Shown here: in pieces, positions 18,563 to 28,214 of the stretch
How the letters are laid out: each line of letters opens with the position of its first letter
Numbering within the stretch: position 1 is the first letter of the stretch
From: Thiobacillus sp.
GTDB taxonomy: Bacteria > Pseudomonadota > Gammaproteobacteria > Burkholderiales > Thiobacillaceae
Assembly: GCA_011391285.1 (NCBI GenBank)
Contig: JAABQU010000066.1
Span: forward strand, 1-35,496
DNA length: 35,496 nucleotides
Reading direction: 5' to 3'
Translations under genes and position numbers: made by a program
The notes under the pieces: model-generated
The model's database searches: none
Told to the model about the DNA's origin: nothing
What the model saw: only the letters and a program-made list of their open reading frames with translations

Positions 18563-18903
18563 GCGACGCGCCCCAGTATGGCGGCAAGCCAGGCGACGCA
18601 CCCCGCCAGAATGACGATCACGACCAGGTACAACGCCAACCGAAGCCCCGTGTGATGAACGTAGTCCATGAAGATGTCGCGCATGCCGACCCAGGCATGC
18701 AGCGCAATCGCCGCCGCCGTCAGCAGCATCAGAATCTGCAGCCACGTGGGCGCGAACACGGCCTGCCAGCCGGCAAAGTCGAGCGGAAGCGCAGTCAGAA
18801 AATAAATGGCCAAAACGGGCAAGGCCAGCGCCAGCAGCAGCGCCGAGGCGCGCTGCACCAGCCAGGTTCCGGTACCGGTATGCGAGCCGGTGGTCGACTT
18901 CAT
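18559..18903 (-). CDS. sdhD: Succinate dehydrogenase membrane anchor subunit
   Basis: 114-residue membrane anchor with three hydrophobic helices (about 20-40, 50-72 and 89-109). The heme-b ligand histidine is in [20 protein letters not shown], matching the H-A-W-x-G-M motif of SdhD, and the quinone-site region follows. ATG at 18903 overlaps the sdhC stop (ATGA) and its own stop overlaps sdhA (GTGA), giving continuous translational coupling through the operon. Confidence 0.92.
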   Translation of the reverse strand: MKSTTGSHTGTGTWLVQRASALLLALALPVLAIYFLTALPLDFAGWQAVFAPTWLQILMLLTAAAIALHAWVGMRDIFMDYVHHTGLRLALYLVVIVILAGCVAWLAAILGRVA

Positions 18904-19280
18904 GCGAACAGCCTCCAGGCGGCGAGCAGCGTGACCAGCCCGCTCGCCAACATGACGGCAAAACTGCTTTGCCTTGTGCGTTTCAGATCCGTGCCCCAGT
19001 GCACATCCAGCGCCAGATGCCGCAGACCGGCAAGGAGATGATGCACAAACGCCCAGATCAAACCCAGCAGCATCAGCCGGGCCAGTGGATGCGAGAACCA
19101 TTCGGCAGCCCGCTGAAAACCGGTTTCATCGGCAAGCGACATTGACAAGACCCACACCGCCGGCGGCAGCGCAATAAACAACAGCGCGCCCGACACCCGA
19201 TGCAGGATCGACACCCAGCCCGGAAGCGGCAAATGGATCCGAATCAGATTGAGGTAAACGGGGCGCGCGGTCGGTTTCAC
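18900..19280 (-). CDS. sdhC: Succinate dehydrogenase cytochrome b556 subunit
   Basis: 126-residue SdhC. The family signature [20 protein letters not shown] followed by LHRVSG begins the chain. The heme ligand is the second His of the HH pair (His81) in [16 protein letters not shown]. Three membrane helices are predicted (about 30-48, 67-84 and 105-124). It starts 21 nt downstream of the malic enzyme stop, so it may be read from a promoter upstream of that gene. Together with SdhD it anchors SdhAB and binds quinone and heme b. Confidence 0.93.
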   Translation of the reverse strand: MKPTARPVYLNLIRIHLPLPGWVSILHRVSGALLFIALPPAVWVLSMSLADETGFQRAAEWFSHPLARLMLLGLIWAFVHHLLAGLRHLALDVHWGTDLKRTRQSSFAVMLASGLVTLLAAWRLFA

Positions 19281-19301
19281 GGCAGATTCGGTGGACGGGG
19301 G

Positions 19302-20573
<1,272 letters not shown>

Positions 20574-20610
20574 GACGGCGATTCTTGCGGGATAGACAAG
20601 CCCTCATTAT

Positions 20611-20626
20611 CGCGGATTTATCCGCG
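20611..20626. other. Short hairpin in the fliA-maeB gap
   Basis: CGCGGA (20611-20616), TTTA, TCCGCG (20621-20626) form a perfect 6-bp stem in the 78-nt space between the fliA stop and the malic enzyme start. It could end fliA transcription or regulate the following gene; no T-tract follows, so its role is undecided. Confidence 0.3.
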
Positions 20627-20651
20627 TTCCGCCCCCGAACGAGGGCCGCCG

Positions 20652-21362
20652 TCAGTTTTTCCAGATCTTGAGCTGGGCCCGAAGCCGGGCGACTGCCTGC
20701 GAATGCAGTTGGCACACGCGCGATTCGGATACGCCAAGCACCGCGCCGATTTCCTTCAGGTTCATGTCCTGCTCGTAGTACATGCCCATCATGCTGCGCT
20801 CGCGCTCGGGCAGGGAGTGAATCGCGGCGACCAGGCTGGCGCGGAAGCCTTCATCTTCCAGCACCGAGAGGGGATCGTTGCTGCCGTCGACCAGATAGCG
20901 CTCCAGGAAACTGGCGCTGTCCTCGTCCGAGAAATCCTCGTAATAAAGCAGCTGGGAACATCGCACATCGCCCAGCATGGACTGGTACTGATCGATCGGC
21001 ATGCCCAGCTCGGCCGAGATTTCCTGCTCGGACGGCGGCTTGCCGTTGCGCTGTTCAAGCCGGTGGATGGCGGACTCGATCTGGCGGGATTTCTGCCGCA
21101 CGTGGCGGGGCAGCCAGTCGGCCTCACGCAGCTCGTCGAGCATGGCGCCGCGGATGCGCTGGGTGGCATAGGATTCGAACTGGGCGCCCTGGGTGCCGTC
21201 GAAGCGACCGACCGCGTCCATCAACCCGATCAAGCCGACCTGGATGAGGTCGTCGACCTCGACGCTGGCCGGCAGGCGCGCCATCATGTGATAGGCAATG
21301 CGCTTGACCAGCGGCGCATATTTGACGATTTGTTCGTCTTGCGACGAGGCTTTACCGGCCAT
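20652..21362 (-). CDS. fliA: Flagellar sigma factor sigma-28 (FliA)
   Basis: 236-residue sigma factor that directs RNA polymerase to late flagellar and chemotaxis promoters. Region 2 is seen in YAPLVKRIAYHMMARLPASV then DDLIQVGLIGLMDAV and YATQRIRGAMLDELREADWL. Region 3 follows in PRHVRQKSRQIESAI, and region 4 ends with the helix-turn-helix NLKEIGAVLGVSESRVCQLH. Length and motifs are typical. It is the last gene of flhB-flhA-flhF-flhG-fliA and overlaps flhG by 11 nt. Confidence 0.96.
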   Translation of the reverse strand: MAGKASSQDEQIVKYAPLVKRIAYHMMARLPASVEVDDLIQVGLIGLMDAVGRFDGTQGAQFESYATQRIRGAMLDELREADWLPRHVRQKSRQIESAIHRLEQRNGKPPSEQEISAELGMPIDQYQSMLGDVRCSQLLYYEDFSDEDSASFLERYLVDGSNDPLSVLEDEGFRASLVAAIHSLPERERSMMGMYYEQDMNLKEIGAVLGVSESRVCQLHSQAVARLRAQLKIWKN

Positions 21363-22041
21363 GTTTCAAGACCATGTTTTCAGTATTTCCTGTTATGCAA
21401 CGCGGCGTCAGGCGCGTCTCCTCGCTCGCCATTCTAACGGCAAGCGCAGCAAATGCATCATCCTCGTGTGCGACGCTGTAGACCGCCTGGGCAAACGCCG
21501 GATCGAGATATTGCCCGCACGCCGCCTGCAGCCGGTCGCATGCGGCAGCGTCCCCCAGCAGGGCAATGCTGGCGCGGCTTTCCAGGTGTGCAAGGGTCTT
21601 GAGCAGAGCGTAAGCCTGCTGCATCGACGCCTGCCCGCTGTTCACTTCCAGGATGAGGATTTGCTCCATGTCCGGCAGCGGGTGCCAGTCGGGCGCATCC
21701 AGGCTCGCGTCCAACAGCAGGCAATCGTAACGCTGGGCAATCGTCTTCAACCCGGGCTCGCTGCCCTGCAGGCCAGGGGCATGCCAGCCGTCACCGTGGG
21801 GCATCGCCTGCGTGTGCAATTGCTGACGGGCCAGTTGCTGGCGCCAGTCGAACAGGCTCTGCATGGTGGAATCCGCCGGCATCCGCCCGCTCGCGTCGAT
21901 CAGCAGCGAAGTCCAGCCACGCCGATGCAGCGCCTGGGCCAGCCGGATCGTGGCGTCGGGGGAATGAAAAAAACCATGGATGCAGCGCAACGGCTGCTGG
22001 TCGCTGCGCCGCCGCAGTCCGGCGGCCTGGTCAGCCGGCAT
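21352..22041 (-). CDS. Divergent FlhG/FleN-like (MinD family) protein lacking Walker A
   Basis: 229-residue protein in the usual FlhG position between flhF and fliA. FlhG is a MinD-type ATPase that limits flagellar number and acts on FlhF. The fold can be followed: a first strand (RCIHGFFHSPDATIRLAQAL), H-R-R-G-W-T-S-L-L-I-D-A, then YDCLLLDASLD in place of the Walker B/switch region and VNSGQASMQQAYALLKTLAH. The deviant Walker A (K-G-G-V-G-K-T) that should follow the first strand is replaced by HGFFHSPDA, so nucleotide binding by the normal mechanism looks lost. It is short for the family (about 270-300). The start at 22041 gives an 11-nt overlap with flhF, matching neighbouring junctions; an upstream in-frame ATG at 22104 is also possible. 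Confidence 0.7.
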   Translation of the reverse strand: MPADQAAGLRRRSDQQPLRCIHGFFHSPDATIRLAQALHRRGWTSLLIDASGRMPADSTMQSLFDWRQQLARQQLHTQAMPHGDGWHAPGLQGSEPGLKTIAQRYDCLLLDASLDAPDWHPLPDMEQILILEVNSGQASMQQAYALLKTLAHLESRASIALLGDAAACDRLQAACGQYLDPAFAQAVYSVAHEDDAFAALAVRMASEETRLTPRCITGNTENMVLKHGR

Positions 22042-23149
22042 GGCGCTCCGCGCGTTCGGCCTCGACCCCGGCAAACAGCGGCCAGTCCTCGGCCTCCAGC
22101 GCAAACGGGGTGTCCAGCTGACCGCCCTTCAATGCGCGATCGATCAGGTAGGCGGCGTTGGGTGCATGCAGGTCTTCCGGCACGCGCTGGCCGCCGCTGA
22201 TATAGGCCAGCGGCAGGCGATGGCGGATCAGGCTGTCGAGTGCTGCGCCGGGCTGCGGCGTTTCGTCGAGCTTGGTCAGGATGCAGGCGACCGCGCCCTG
22301 GCCGAAGCGCGTCATCGCCTGCTCGATCGCCGCGCCCTGCTGGGCGGCGGAAATCACGGCGAGACGGTGCACGCCCAGCGCATCGAGCGCCTGCCCCTCG
22401 CGGGTGCGCGGATCATTCGGCGCAAAGCCGGCGGTGTCGATCAGCACCAGTTTTTTGTCAGCGAGGTGCGGCAGCAGCTGGGCGAGCTTTTCCAGGTCTT
22501 CGGCCACATGCAGCGATACGCCCAGCAGATCGGCATACACCGTCAATTGCGCCGCCGCGCCAATGCGGTAGGCATCGGCCGCCACCAGGGCCACCGCTCC
22601 GGCGCCGTGCGCATCCACCCCGCGCGCGGCAAGCTTGGCCAGCGTGGTGGTCTTGCCCGAACCGGTGGAACCGACCAGCGCGTAACGGCCGCCGCGCGCC
22701 AGCAGGTCGGCTTCGCGTCCGAGCAGCGGCAGGTTGCGGATCAGCACCTGGCGCAGCCAGCGCTGGGCTGCATCGGTGTCGAGCCCGCGCGGCAAACGCG
22801 CGGCCAGGGTGCGGGCGAGCGCGCTGCCGAAGCCGGCGGCAAACAGCGTTTGCATCAGCGCCACCCGCACCGGGTCGCGCCGCCGCCCGGCGCCCCAGGC
22901 AAAGCCGGCCAGCTGGTTTTGCAACATGCCGCGCAGGCGCGACAGTTCGTTCAGGATGCGCGAGCTGCCCGCGGTGTCGGGCGTGTCTGCGATGGCCGGC
23001 ACCGCCAGTTCGCCGTAGGCGCTGGCCAGGAGTTCGACGCCCTGCGGGTGCGGCCGCGTGGACAGCACCACGGCGTCATCGCCCAGCTCGCGGCGAACCC
23101 GCGCCAGACCTTCCCGCGCATTCGCCGCGACGAATACCCGTACGCTCAT
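22031..23149 (-). CDS. flhF: Flagellar SRP-like GTPase FlhF
   Basis: 372-residue SRP-type GTPase that sets the site of polar flagellum assembly. The N-terminal B domain shows the typical VRVFVAANAREGLARVRREL start with L-G-x-D-A-V-V-L-S. The NG domain has G1 GSTGSGKTTT (Lys166), ALVAADAYRIGAAAQL, G3 LIDTAG and G4 TKLDE. The B-domain-to-NG linker is shorter than in many relatives. The start overlaps flhA by 4 nt (ATGA) and the 3' end overlaps the FlhG-like gene by 11 nt. Presence of FlhF implies polar flagellation, unless the atypical partner alters this. Confidence 0.93.
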   Translation of the reverse strand: MSVRVFVAANAREGLARVRRELGDDAVVLSTRPHPQGVELLASAYGELAVPAIADTPDTAGSSRILNELSRLRGMLQNQLAGFAWGAGRRRDPVRVALMQTLFAAGFGSALARTLAARLPRGLDTDAAQRWLRQVLIRNLPLLGREADLLARGGRYALVGSTGSGKTTTLAKLAARGVDAHGAGAVALVAADAYRIGAAAQLTVYADLLGVSLHVAEDLEKLAQLLPHLADKKLVLIDTAGFAPNDPRTREGQALDALGVHRLAVISAAQQGAAIEQAMTRFGQGAVACILTKLDETPQPGAALDSLIRHRLPLAYISGGQRVPEDLHAPNAAYLIDRALKGGQLDTPFALEAEDWPLFAGVEAERAERHAG

Positions 23150-25221
23150 TCACCCTCCCCTATGGTCAGTTCAGAAGTCACCTGCACCATTTTATCGGCA
23201 GGCACCTCGGCGTAGGCAATCACCGCAAGCTGCGGCTGGCTGCGCCGCAACAGCCGCGACAGCATGGCGCGCAGGCCAGGCGAGGTCAGCAGGACCGGCG
23301 GATGGCCTGCGGCTTCCTGCTCAGCCAGTGCGCGCTCAGCCGCATCGTTGAGCGCATCCAGGGTAGCGGGCGACAACAGGGCTTCGCCCTCATCCCCCAT
23401 TTCATTCAGCAGGCGGGTTTCGGTTGATGCGGAAAGCCCGATCACATGCAGGGTGTCGCTGCCTTCGAACAGGCGGTCGACGATGCTGCGTCCCAGCGCG
23501 GCGCGCACGGTTTCAACCAGATCGTCGATCGCCTGGCTTTTGGGTGCGCGCGCGGCCAGCGTTTCGAACAGGGTACGGGTATCGCGAATCGAGACGTTTT
23601 CCGCGATCAGTTGCTGCAATATCGCCTGCACGCTGGTCAATGGCAGATGGCGCGGCGTCACGTCCTCGACCAACCCCGGATGACTGCGCGACAGGCTGTC
23701 GAGCAGTTGCTGCACCTCGGTGCGGCCGAGCATTTCCGGCGCGTGCTGGCGGAACACCGCCTCGACCTGGCGCGCAAGCAGCTCGACCGTCGTCAGCACG
23801 ACAAAGCCGCGCAATTCGGCTTCCTCTTCCCGTCCGGCCTCGATCCAGATACCCGGCAGACCGGTCAGCGGATCCACCCCAGGCGGGCCGTCGAGGCGCC
23901 CCAGCACATCGCCCATGTCCACCGCCAGAACCTGGCCGCTGGGCAGTTCGCCGTGCGCCACGTCGACACCCTTGAGGGTGATGCGATAGTTGTTGGGCTT
24001 GAGTTCGAGGTTGTCACGCACGCGGACGAGCGGCACCACCAGACCCATATCAGTAGCGAAACGGCGCCGCGCCTCGGTGATTCTTGCAAGGGCGGCGCCG
24101 CCCTGGTTGCGGTCGACCAGCGGGATCAGCCGGTAGCCGACTTCCAGCGCCAGCACGTCCACCGGCGGAATGTCTTCCCAGGTGACATCGAGTTGCGAGG
24201 GTTCCTCCTCGATCCGTTCCAGCGGCTCGATTTCGAGCACGGCGCGCTGACGGCGCATCAGCCAGAATCCCAGTCCGCTCAGCACCACGGCAATGGTCAG
24301 AAAGGCCAGATGCGGCGTACCTGGAATAAGGCCCAGCGAACCCAGCACCGCTGCAGACACATACAGCGTCTGCGGCCGCCCGAAAACCTGAGTGGAGAAC
24401 TCGCGCGACAAGTCCTGCTCGCTCGACGCGCGGCTGACCACGATGCCCGCCGCGGTCGAGATGATCAGCGCCGGAATCTGCGTCACCAGACCGTCGCCCA
24501 CGGTCAGCAGCGCATAACGCCCGAGCGCCTCGGTCAGCCCGAGGTCGTGCTGGAACAGCCCGACCAGAATGCCGCCGATCAGATTGACCAGCAGGATGAT
24601 GATGCCGGCGATGGCGTCACCGCGCACGAACTTGGAGGCACCGTCCATCGCGCCGTAGAAGTCGGCTTCGCGGCCGATCTCGTTGCGCCGCGCGCGCGCT
24701 TCGACTTCGTCGATGAAGCCGGCGTTGAGATCGGCATCCACCGCCAGCTGCTTGCCCGGCATCGAGTCCAGCGTGAAACGCGCCGCCACCTCGGCGATGC
24801 GCCCGGCGCCCTTGGTGATGACGACGAAGTTGATGATGACCAGGATCAGGAACACCACGAAGCCGACGACGTAGTTGCCGCCGACCAGGAAGTTGCCAAA
24901 GGACTCGATGACCTTGCCCGCCGCATCCGGCCCGGTGTGGCCCTGCATCAGAATGATGCGGGTGGAGGCCACGTTGAGCGCCAGGCGCATCAGCGTGGTG
25001 AGCAGCAGCACCGTGGGAAACACCGAGAAATCGAGCGGACGCCTGGAATTCAAGCTCACCAGCATCACGATCATCGCCAGCGCGATATTGAGCGTGAACA
25101 GCACGTCGAGCATGAAGGTGGGCAGCGGCAATATCATCATCGCCAGGATCAGCAGCACCAGCAACGGCACTGCCAGCCGGTTAACCGGCATGCCCATCAC
25201 CATCACGCCCTGCGCACTCAT
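23146..25221 (-). CDS. flhA: Flagellar export gate protein FlhA
   Basis: 691-residue FlhA, the export-gate and chaperone-docking subunit of the flagellar type III machine. The first ~330 residues hold about eight membrane helices, with the FHIPEP-family signature region TLDSMPGKQLAVDADLNAG and the cytoplasmic loop EARARRNEIGREADFYGAMD. The C-terminal cytoplasmic domain (EEDIPPVDVLALEVGYRLIP-like segment onwards, to DKMVQVTSELTIGEGE) is complete. It overlaps flhB by 4 nt (ATGA) at its start and flhF at its end. No truncation is seen, in contrast to FlhB. Confidence 0.96.
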   Translation of the reverse strand: MSAQGVMVMGMPVNRLAVPLLVLLILAMMILPLPTFMLDVLFTLNIALAMIVMLVSLNSRRPLDFSVFPTVLLLTTLMRLALNVASTRIILMQGHTGPDAAGKVIESFGNFLVGGNYVVGFVVFLILVIINFVVITKGAGRIAEVAARFTLDSMPGKQLAVDADLNAGFIDEVEARARRNEIGREADFYGAMDGASKFVRGDAIAGIIILLVNLIGGILVGLFQHDLGLTEALGRYALLTVGDGLVTQIPALIISTAAGIVVSRASSEQDLSREFSTQVFGRPQTLYVSAAVLGSLGLIPGTPHLAFLTIAVVLSGLGFWLMRRQRAVLEIEPLERIEEEPSQLDVTWEDIPPVDVLALEVGYRLIPLVDRNQGGAALARITEARRRFATDMGLVVPLVRVRDNLELKPNNYRITLKGVDVAHGELPSGQVLAVDMGDVLGRLDGPPGVDPLTGLPGIWIEAGREEEAELRGFVVLTTVELLARQVEAVFRQHAPEMLGRTEVQQLLDSLSRSHPGLVEDVTPRHLPLTSVQAILQQLIAENVSIRDTRTLFETLAARAPKSQAIDDLVETVRAALGRSIVDRLFEGSDTLHVIGLSASTETRLLNEMGDEGEALLSPATLDALNDAAERALAEQEAAGHPPVLLTSPGLRAMLSRLLRRSQPQLAVIAYAEVPADKMVQVTSELTIGEGE

Positions 25222-26039
25222 CCGATCACCTCGTCAATCGTCTTGGGCCCAGCGTTTGCCCCGTCTCCCTTTTGGAGAGGCTTCGCCATGGGCTCAGCGT
25301 TCGCCCCCTGCCCCATCTGCTGCTGCCGACTCTGCAGCTGCGCCCGCACCTCGGGATGCACTTCGGCTTCGCGCGCCTCGGCCACCACTTCCTGCCAGGT
25401 CATCGCGTGGCGGCGCAGATAGCGCCACCAGCGCCAGCCCGCATCCAGCGCCGCGGCCAGCGCCAAGGCCGCCGCCAGGGCCAGCACGCCACCCCCGACC
25501 CAGCCGGCCGTCTCGCCCAGCGCATCGCTGCCGGTCAGATTGTGCAGCCCCGGCCATCCGCTATTGAGCGCCCAGCCCACCGCAACCGCGGCGAGCGTCA
25601 GCTTCAGCAGCGCCCGCGCGCCGTCGAACCAGGCATCGGCCGAAAACAGTCGGGTCAAGGGCTTGAATGGATTTGCACGCGTCAGGTCGGCCTGCGTCAC
25701 CTGGGGCGCATACACCCAGCCCGAAAGCAGCATCGGCGCCACCAGCGCCGCGACAAAAATGGCGACCAGCACAGGCAGCACTGCCCACAGCGCAGACTGT
25801 GCCGCGTCGAGAAAAACCGGGGAAAGCGGCTGTGCCGCGTGAACGAACGCCGTTTGAGTCAGGGTCTGCAAGGCATTCAAAAGGCGCGGTGCCTGCCAGG
25901 CCAGCATGCCCAGCGCCGACAGCAACACCACCCACGCAGTGAGTTCGGCAGAACGCGGCACATCGCCCGCGCTGCGCGCCTCTTGCAGGCGCCGCGGACT
26001 TGCCGGTTCGGTACGGGAAAGATCAGACTCCTCGGCCAT
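25218..26039 (-). CDS. flhB: FlhB lacking the NPTH autocleavage domain
   Basis: 273-residue protein that begins like a normal FlhB (MAEESDLSRTEPASPRRLQE, then ARSAGDVPRSAEL). It contains four membrane segments (about 33-52, 80-110, 140-158 and 178-205) and the NPFKPLTRLFS motif. The cytoplasmic linker starts normally (MTWQEVVAEAREAEVHPEVR). At the point where family members continue into the FlhB-C domain with the Asn-Pro-Thr-His self-cleavage site, this protein instead ends with a Gln/Gly/Ala-rich tail (QQMGQGANAEPMAKPLQKGD...TIDEVIG). FlhB is normally ~350-380 residues. The stop overlaps flhA (ATGA), leaving no room for the missing domain, and no frameshifted NPTH was found. It should form the membrane gate but not the substrate-specificity switch. 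Confidence 0.85.
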   Translation of the reverse strand: MAEESDLSRTEPASPRRLQEARSAGDVPRSAELTAWVVLLSALGMLAWQAPRLLNALQTLTQTAFVHAAQPLSPVFLDAAQSALWAVLPVLVAIFVAALVAPMLLSGWVYAPQVTQADLTRANPFKPLTRLFSADAWFDGARALLKLTLAAVAVGWALNSGWPGLHNLTGSDALGETAGWVGGGVLALAAALALAAALDAGWRWWRYLRRHAMTWQEVVAEAREAEVHPEVRAQLQSRQQQMGQGANAEPMAKPLQKGDGANAGPKTIDEVIG

Positions 26040-26216
26040 GCGCGTCTCGAATTTTGAGGGAGTCTAGCACGAGGCGGGAGCGGGTTTTATGCCGTTGAAA
26101 CAGCAGGTGCCCGCGGGTTCAGGGCGGGCCTTTGAATGAGTCGGGCAGCGCGCGCCTGGCAGCGAGTTCGGATATTGCGAGATGTGGCGGTCGGCCATGA
26201 ACGACCAGCACCCGAA
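26040..26216. other. Intergenic region upstream of the flagellar cluster
   Basis: This 177-nt gap separates the HlyD-type gene from flhB, both on the minus strand. It contains a stem GCCCGC (26109-26114) and GCGGGC (26124-26129) with a 9-nt loop that might end the secretion operon. Close to flhB there is TGCTAGACT, a possible extended -10 box for the flagellar operon. Neither is certain; no sigma-54 -24/-12 pair with correct spacing was found. Confidence 0.3.
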
Positions 26217-27647
26217 TCATCGTTCCCTCAAACTCTCGCTGGTCGCCTGCATCAGTGGACTCAGGAAATACTCGATCACCCGCCGCTTGCCGGTCTTGAC
26301 CTCGACCGTCACGGCCATGCCGGGAGTGAGCCGCACTGTCTTGGTCTCCACCCGCAGTGTGTCCCTGGCGAGCTTCACCCGGGTCGAATAGATCAATCCC
26401 AGCTTCTCGTCCTGGATGGCGTCCGATGACACCTGGCTGATGGTTCCGCGGATCGTGCCGTACCTGGTGAACGGAAAGGTCTCCACTTTCACTTCGGCAT
26501 CCTGCCCCGGATTGACGAAGCCAATGTCCTTGTTGGGCAGCATGGCTTCGACTTCGAGCACGTTGTCCTTGGGCACGATCACCATCAAAGGCTGGGCGGA
26601 GGTGACGACGCCGCCGACGGTAGTCACCGCCAGTTGCTGCACGGTGCCCGCCACCGGCGCAGTCATGCGCATCAGGCGGCCCCGCTGGTCGGCCTTGACC
26701 AGTTCCTGTTCCAGCGACGCAGTCTTTTGTGATGCCACATTGTGCTGATCCAGCAGTTGCCGCCGTGTTTCAGCGGCGAGGGTGGCTTGCTGCTGTTGCG
26801 CCTCGGCCAGGGCAGCCCAAATTTCAGCGGCTTTTGAGCGGCCGCTGGCCAGATCCTGTTCCTGCTCGATGCGGGCCTGTTCGCGTTCCAGATAACCGTG
26901 CTGGGAGATAAAGTTCTCCTTCACCAGCATTTGGTAGTCCTGCGCGCGCTGGCGGGCGATGGGCACGGTCTGTTCGAGCTTGACGACTTGATCCTGGGTG
27001 GCCTGGAGCTCCGCCCGGCGGCGTGCGATCTCGGCCTGCAATTGCAACTGGCGCGCCTGGTATTCCTGATATTGGCCGGTGGTCTGGCTTTGCTCGGCAT
27101 GCAGGCGGGCAGCATCGGCACCTTCCAGCGGTTTCAGCCTGGGCGGCGTGCCGCTTGCCAATGCCTCCAGCAGGGCTTCGGCGCGCAGCGCCTCCAATCG
27201 CGCAGTCAGGGCTTCGTTGCGCAGCCGGTCGCCGTCGGCGGTGGCGGTAGTGGCGTCGAGCTCGATCAGCACCTGCCCCAGCGTGACTTCCTGGCCGTCG
27301 CGCACATGGATCGCCTTGACCACGGCCGTTTCCATCGGCTGGATGACCTTGGTGCGATCGCTGGGGATGATCTTGCCGACTGCAGTGGCGACCACATCGA
27401 CGCGGCCGAAGATGGCCCACAGGACCGCAATCAGGGCGAAGGCAATGATCAGCCCCAGCGTGATGCGGGGTGCGGGGTGTACCGGCGTGTCGCGCAAGGC
27501 CAGCGCCGCCGGCAGGAACTGGGCTTCGTGGGAATGCAGTTCGGGGCTGTCCGTTTCGCGCCGCCGCGACCAGGCGTGGCGGAAGATTTTGGAGTAGCGC
27601 TTGGCCAGATCGGAAAAAGCGTGCAGCTTCAGCATGACGTCTACCAT
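26217..27647 (-). CDS. Type I secretion periplasmic adaptor (HlyD family)
   Basis: 476-residue membrane-fusion protein that links the ABC exporter to a TolC-type outer-membrane channel. After a ~60-residue cytoplasmic N-terminus there is one membrane anchor (ITLGLIIAFALIAVLWAIFG). The split biotinyl-lipoyl domain (KAIHVRDGQEVTLGQVLIEL), a long coiled-coil hairpin of about 150 residues rich in Gln/Glu/Ala, and the C-terminal beta domain (NKDIGFVNPGQDAEVKVETF) with TPGMAVTVEVKTGKRRVIEY follow, a standard HlyD ending. The ATG at 27647 is taken; MLKLHAF at 27635 is also possible. Its upstream neighbour on the same strand, the exporter gene, is separated by the inverted brnTA pair, so it may need its own promoter. 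Confidence 0.92.
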   Translation of the reverse strand: MVDVMLKLHAFSDLAKRYSKIFRHAWSRRRETDSPELHSHEAQFLPAALALRDTPVHPAPRITLGLIIAFALIAVLWAIFGRVDVVATAVGKIIPSDRTKVIQPMETAVVKAIHVRDGQEVTLGQVLIELDATTATADGDRLRNEALTARLEALRAEALLEALASGTPPRLKPLEGADAARLHAEQSQTTGQYQEYQARQLQLQAEIARRRAELQATQDQVVKLEQTVPIARQRAQDYQMLVKENFISQHGYLEREQARIEQEQDLASGRSKAAEIWAALAEAQQQQATLAAETRRQLLDQHNVASQKTASLEQELVKADQRGRLMRMTAPVAGTVQQLAVTTVGGVVTSAQPLMVIVPKDNVLEVEAMLPNKDIGFVNPGQDAEVKVETFPFTRYGTIRGTISQVSSDAIQDEKLGLIYSTRVKLARDTLRVETKTVRLTPGMAVTVEVKTGKRRVIEYFLSPLMQATSESLRER

Positions 27648-27663
27648 TTGCCTAATGATTTAT

Positions 27664-27675
27664 TTGTACATACAA
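27664..27675. promoter_or_regulatory. Palindrome upstream of brnT, possible BrnA operator
   Basis: TTGTA-CA-TACAA (27664-27675) is a perfect inverted repeat with a 2-nt spacer, 7 nt before the brnT start and 16 nt from the hlyD start. BrnA is a ribbon-helix-helix autorepressor that binds such palindromes. In this spot it could also influence the divergent adaptor gene. Confidence 0.45.
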
Positions 27676-27682
27676 TCCGCGC

Positions 27683-27964
27683 ATGCGCGTCGAATTCGAT
27701 ACGGCCAAAAATGAACGGAACATCCGGGAGCGCGGCCTGTCGTTTGAAGAGTCGGCAGCGTTCGATTTCGAGACCGCCGCCTATTTGAAAGATGAGCGGA
27801 AGGAATATGGCGAAGAACGCATCATCGCCGTGGGTTACCTCAACAGACGGCTGCATGTCCTGTGCTTTGTCGTGATTGCAGACGGAATCCGGGTGATCAG
27901 TTTTCGCAAGGCAAATTTGAGAGAGGCAGACAAACATGGCAAAGCGCTCACCCTTGACCACTAA
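27683..27964 (+). CDS. brnT: BrnT family toxin (type II RNase-like)
   Basis: 93-residue BrnT toxin, a RelE-fold ribonuclease-type protein that halts translation. The sequence follows the family pattern: EFDTAKNERNIRERGLSFEE with FDFETA, then DERKEYGEERIIAVGYLNRR, VLCFVVIADGIRVISFRKAN and READKHGKAL. The W-D-x-x-K-x-x-x-N variant is here F-D-T-A-K-N-E-R-N. The start at 27683 has no obvious ribosome site. It overlaps brnA by 29 nt. The pair occupies the space between hlyB and hlyD on the opposite strand. Confidence 0.9.
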   Translation: MRVEFDTAKNERNIRERGLSFEESAAFDFETAAYLKDERKEYGEERIIAVGYLNRRLHVLCFVVIADGIRVISFRKANLREADKHGKALTLDH

Positions 27965-28214
27965 ATCCGGCGAAGTCCGAGAGCTGACCGAAGAAGACTT
28001 CAAGCAGGCAGTCCCCTTCTCCGCGCTGCCAGAATCCCTGCGCAATACGCTGTCGCGCCGTCCGCGCGGCCCCCAGAAAGCGCCGGTCAAGGAACGCATC
28101 ACTATCCGCCTCTCGCCCGAAGTGGTGGAACCGTTTCGCGCCACCGGCGACGGCTGGCAGACCCGGCTCGATGCCGCACTGAAGGACTGGCTTAAAACCC
28201 ACACGCCCACCTGA
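27936..28214 (+). CDS. brnA: BrnA family antitoxin
   Basis: 92-residue BrnA antitoxin. An N-terminal toxin-binding segment (RELTEEDFKQAVPFSALPES) is followed by a ribbon-helix-helix DNA-binding domain (KERITIRLSPEVVEPFRATG, DGWQTRLDAALKDWL), the signature R-x-x-x-R-L-S-P-E-V. A good GAGAGG ribosome site (27921-27926) precedes the ATG inside brnT. It neutralises BrnT and represses the operon. The stop at 28214 faces the HlyB-type gene stop at 28219, leaving only four nucleotides between convergent genes. Confidence 0.92.
   Translation: MAKRSPLTTKSGEVRELTEEDFKQAVPFSALPESLRNTLSRRPRGPQKAPVKERITIRLSPEVVEPFRATGDGWQTRLDAALKDWLKTHTPT

Noticed and set aside
23446..25422. 658-codon plus-strand ORF antisense to flhA
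   Set aside because: Gln/His/Arg-rich shadow of flhA; no conserved motif.
26090..26135. Possible sigma-54 promoter upstream of flhB
   Set aside because: GGGCAC is present but no GC dinucleotide at the required 10-nt spacing.
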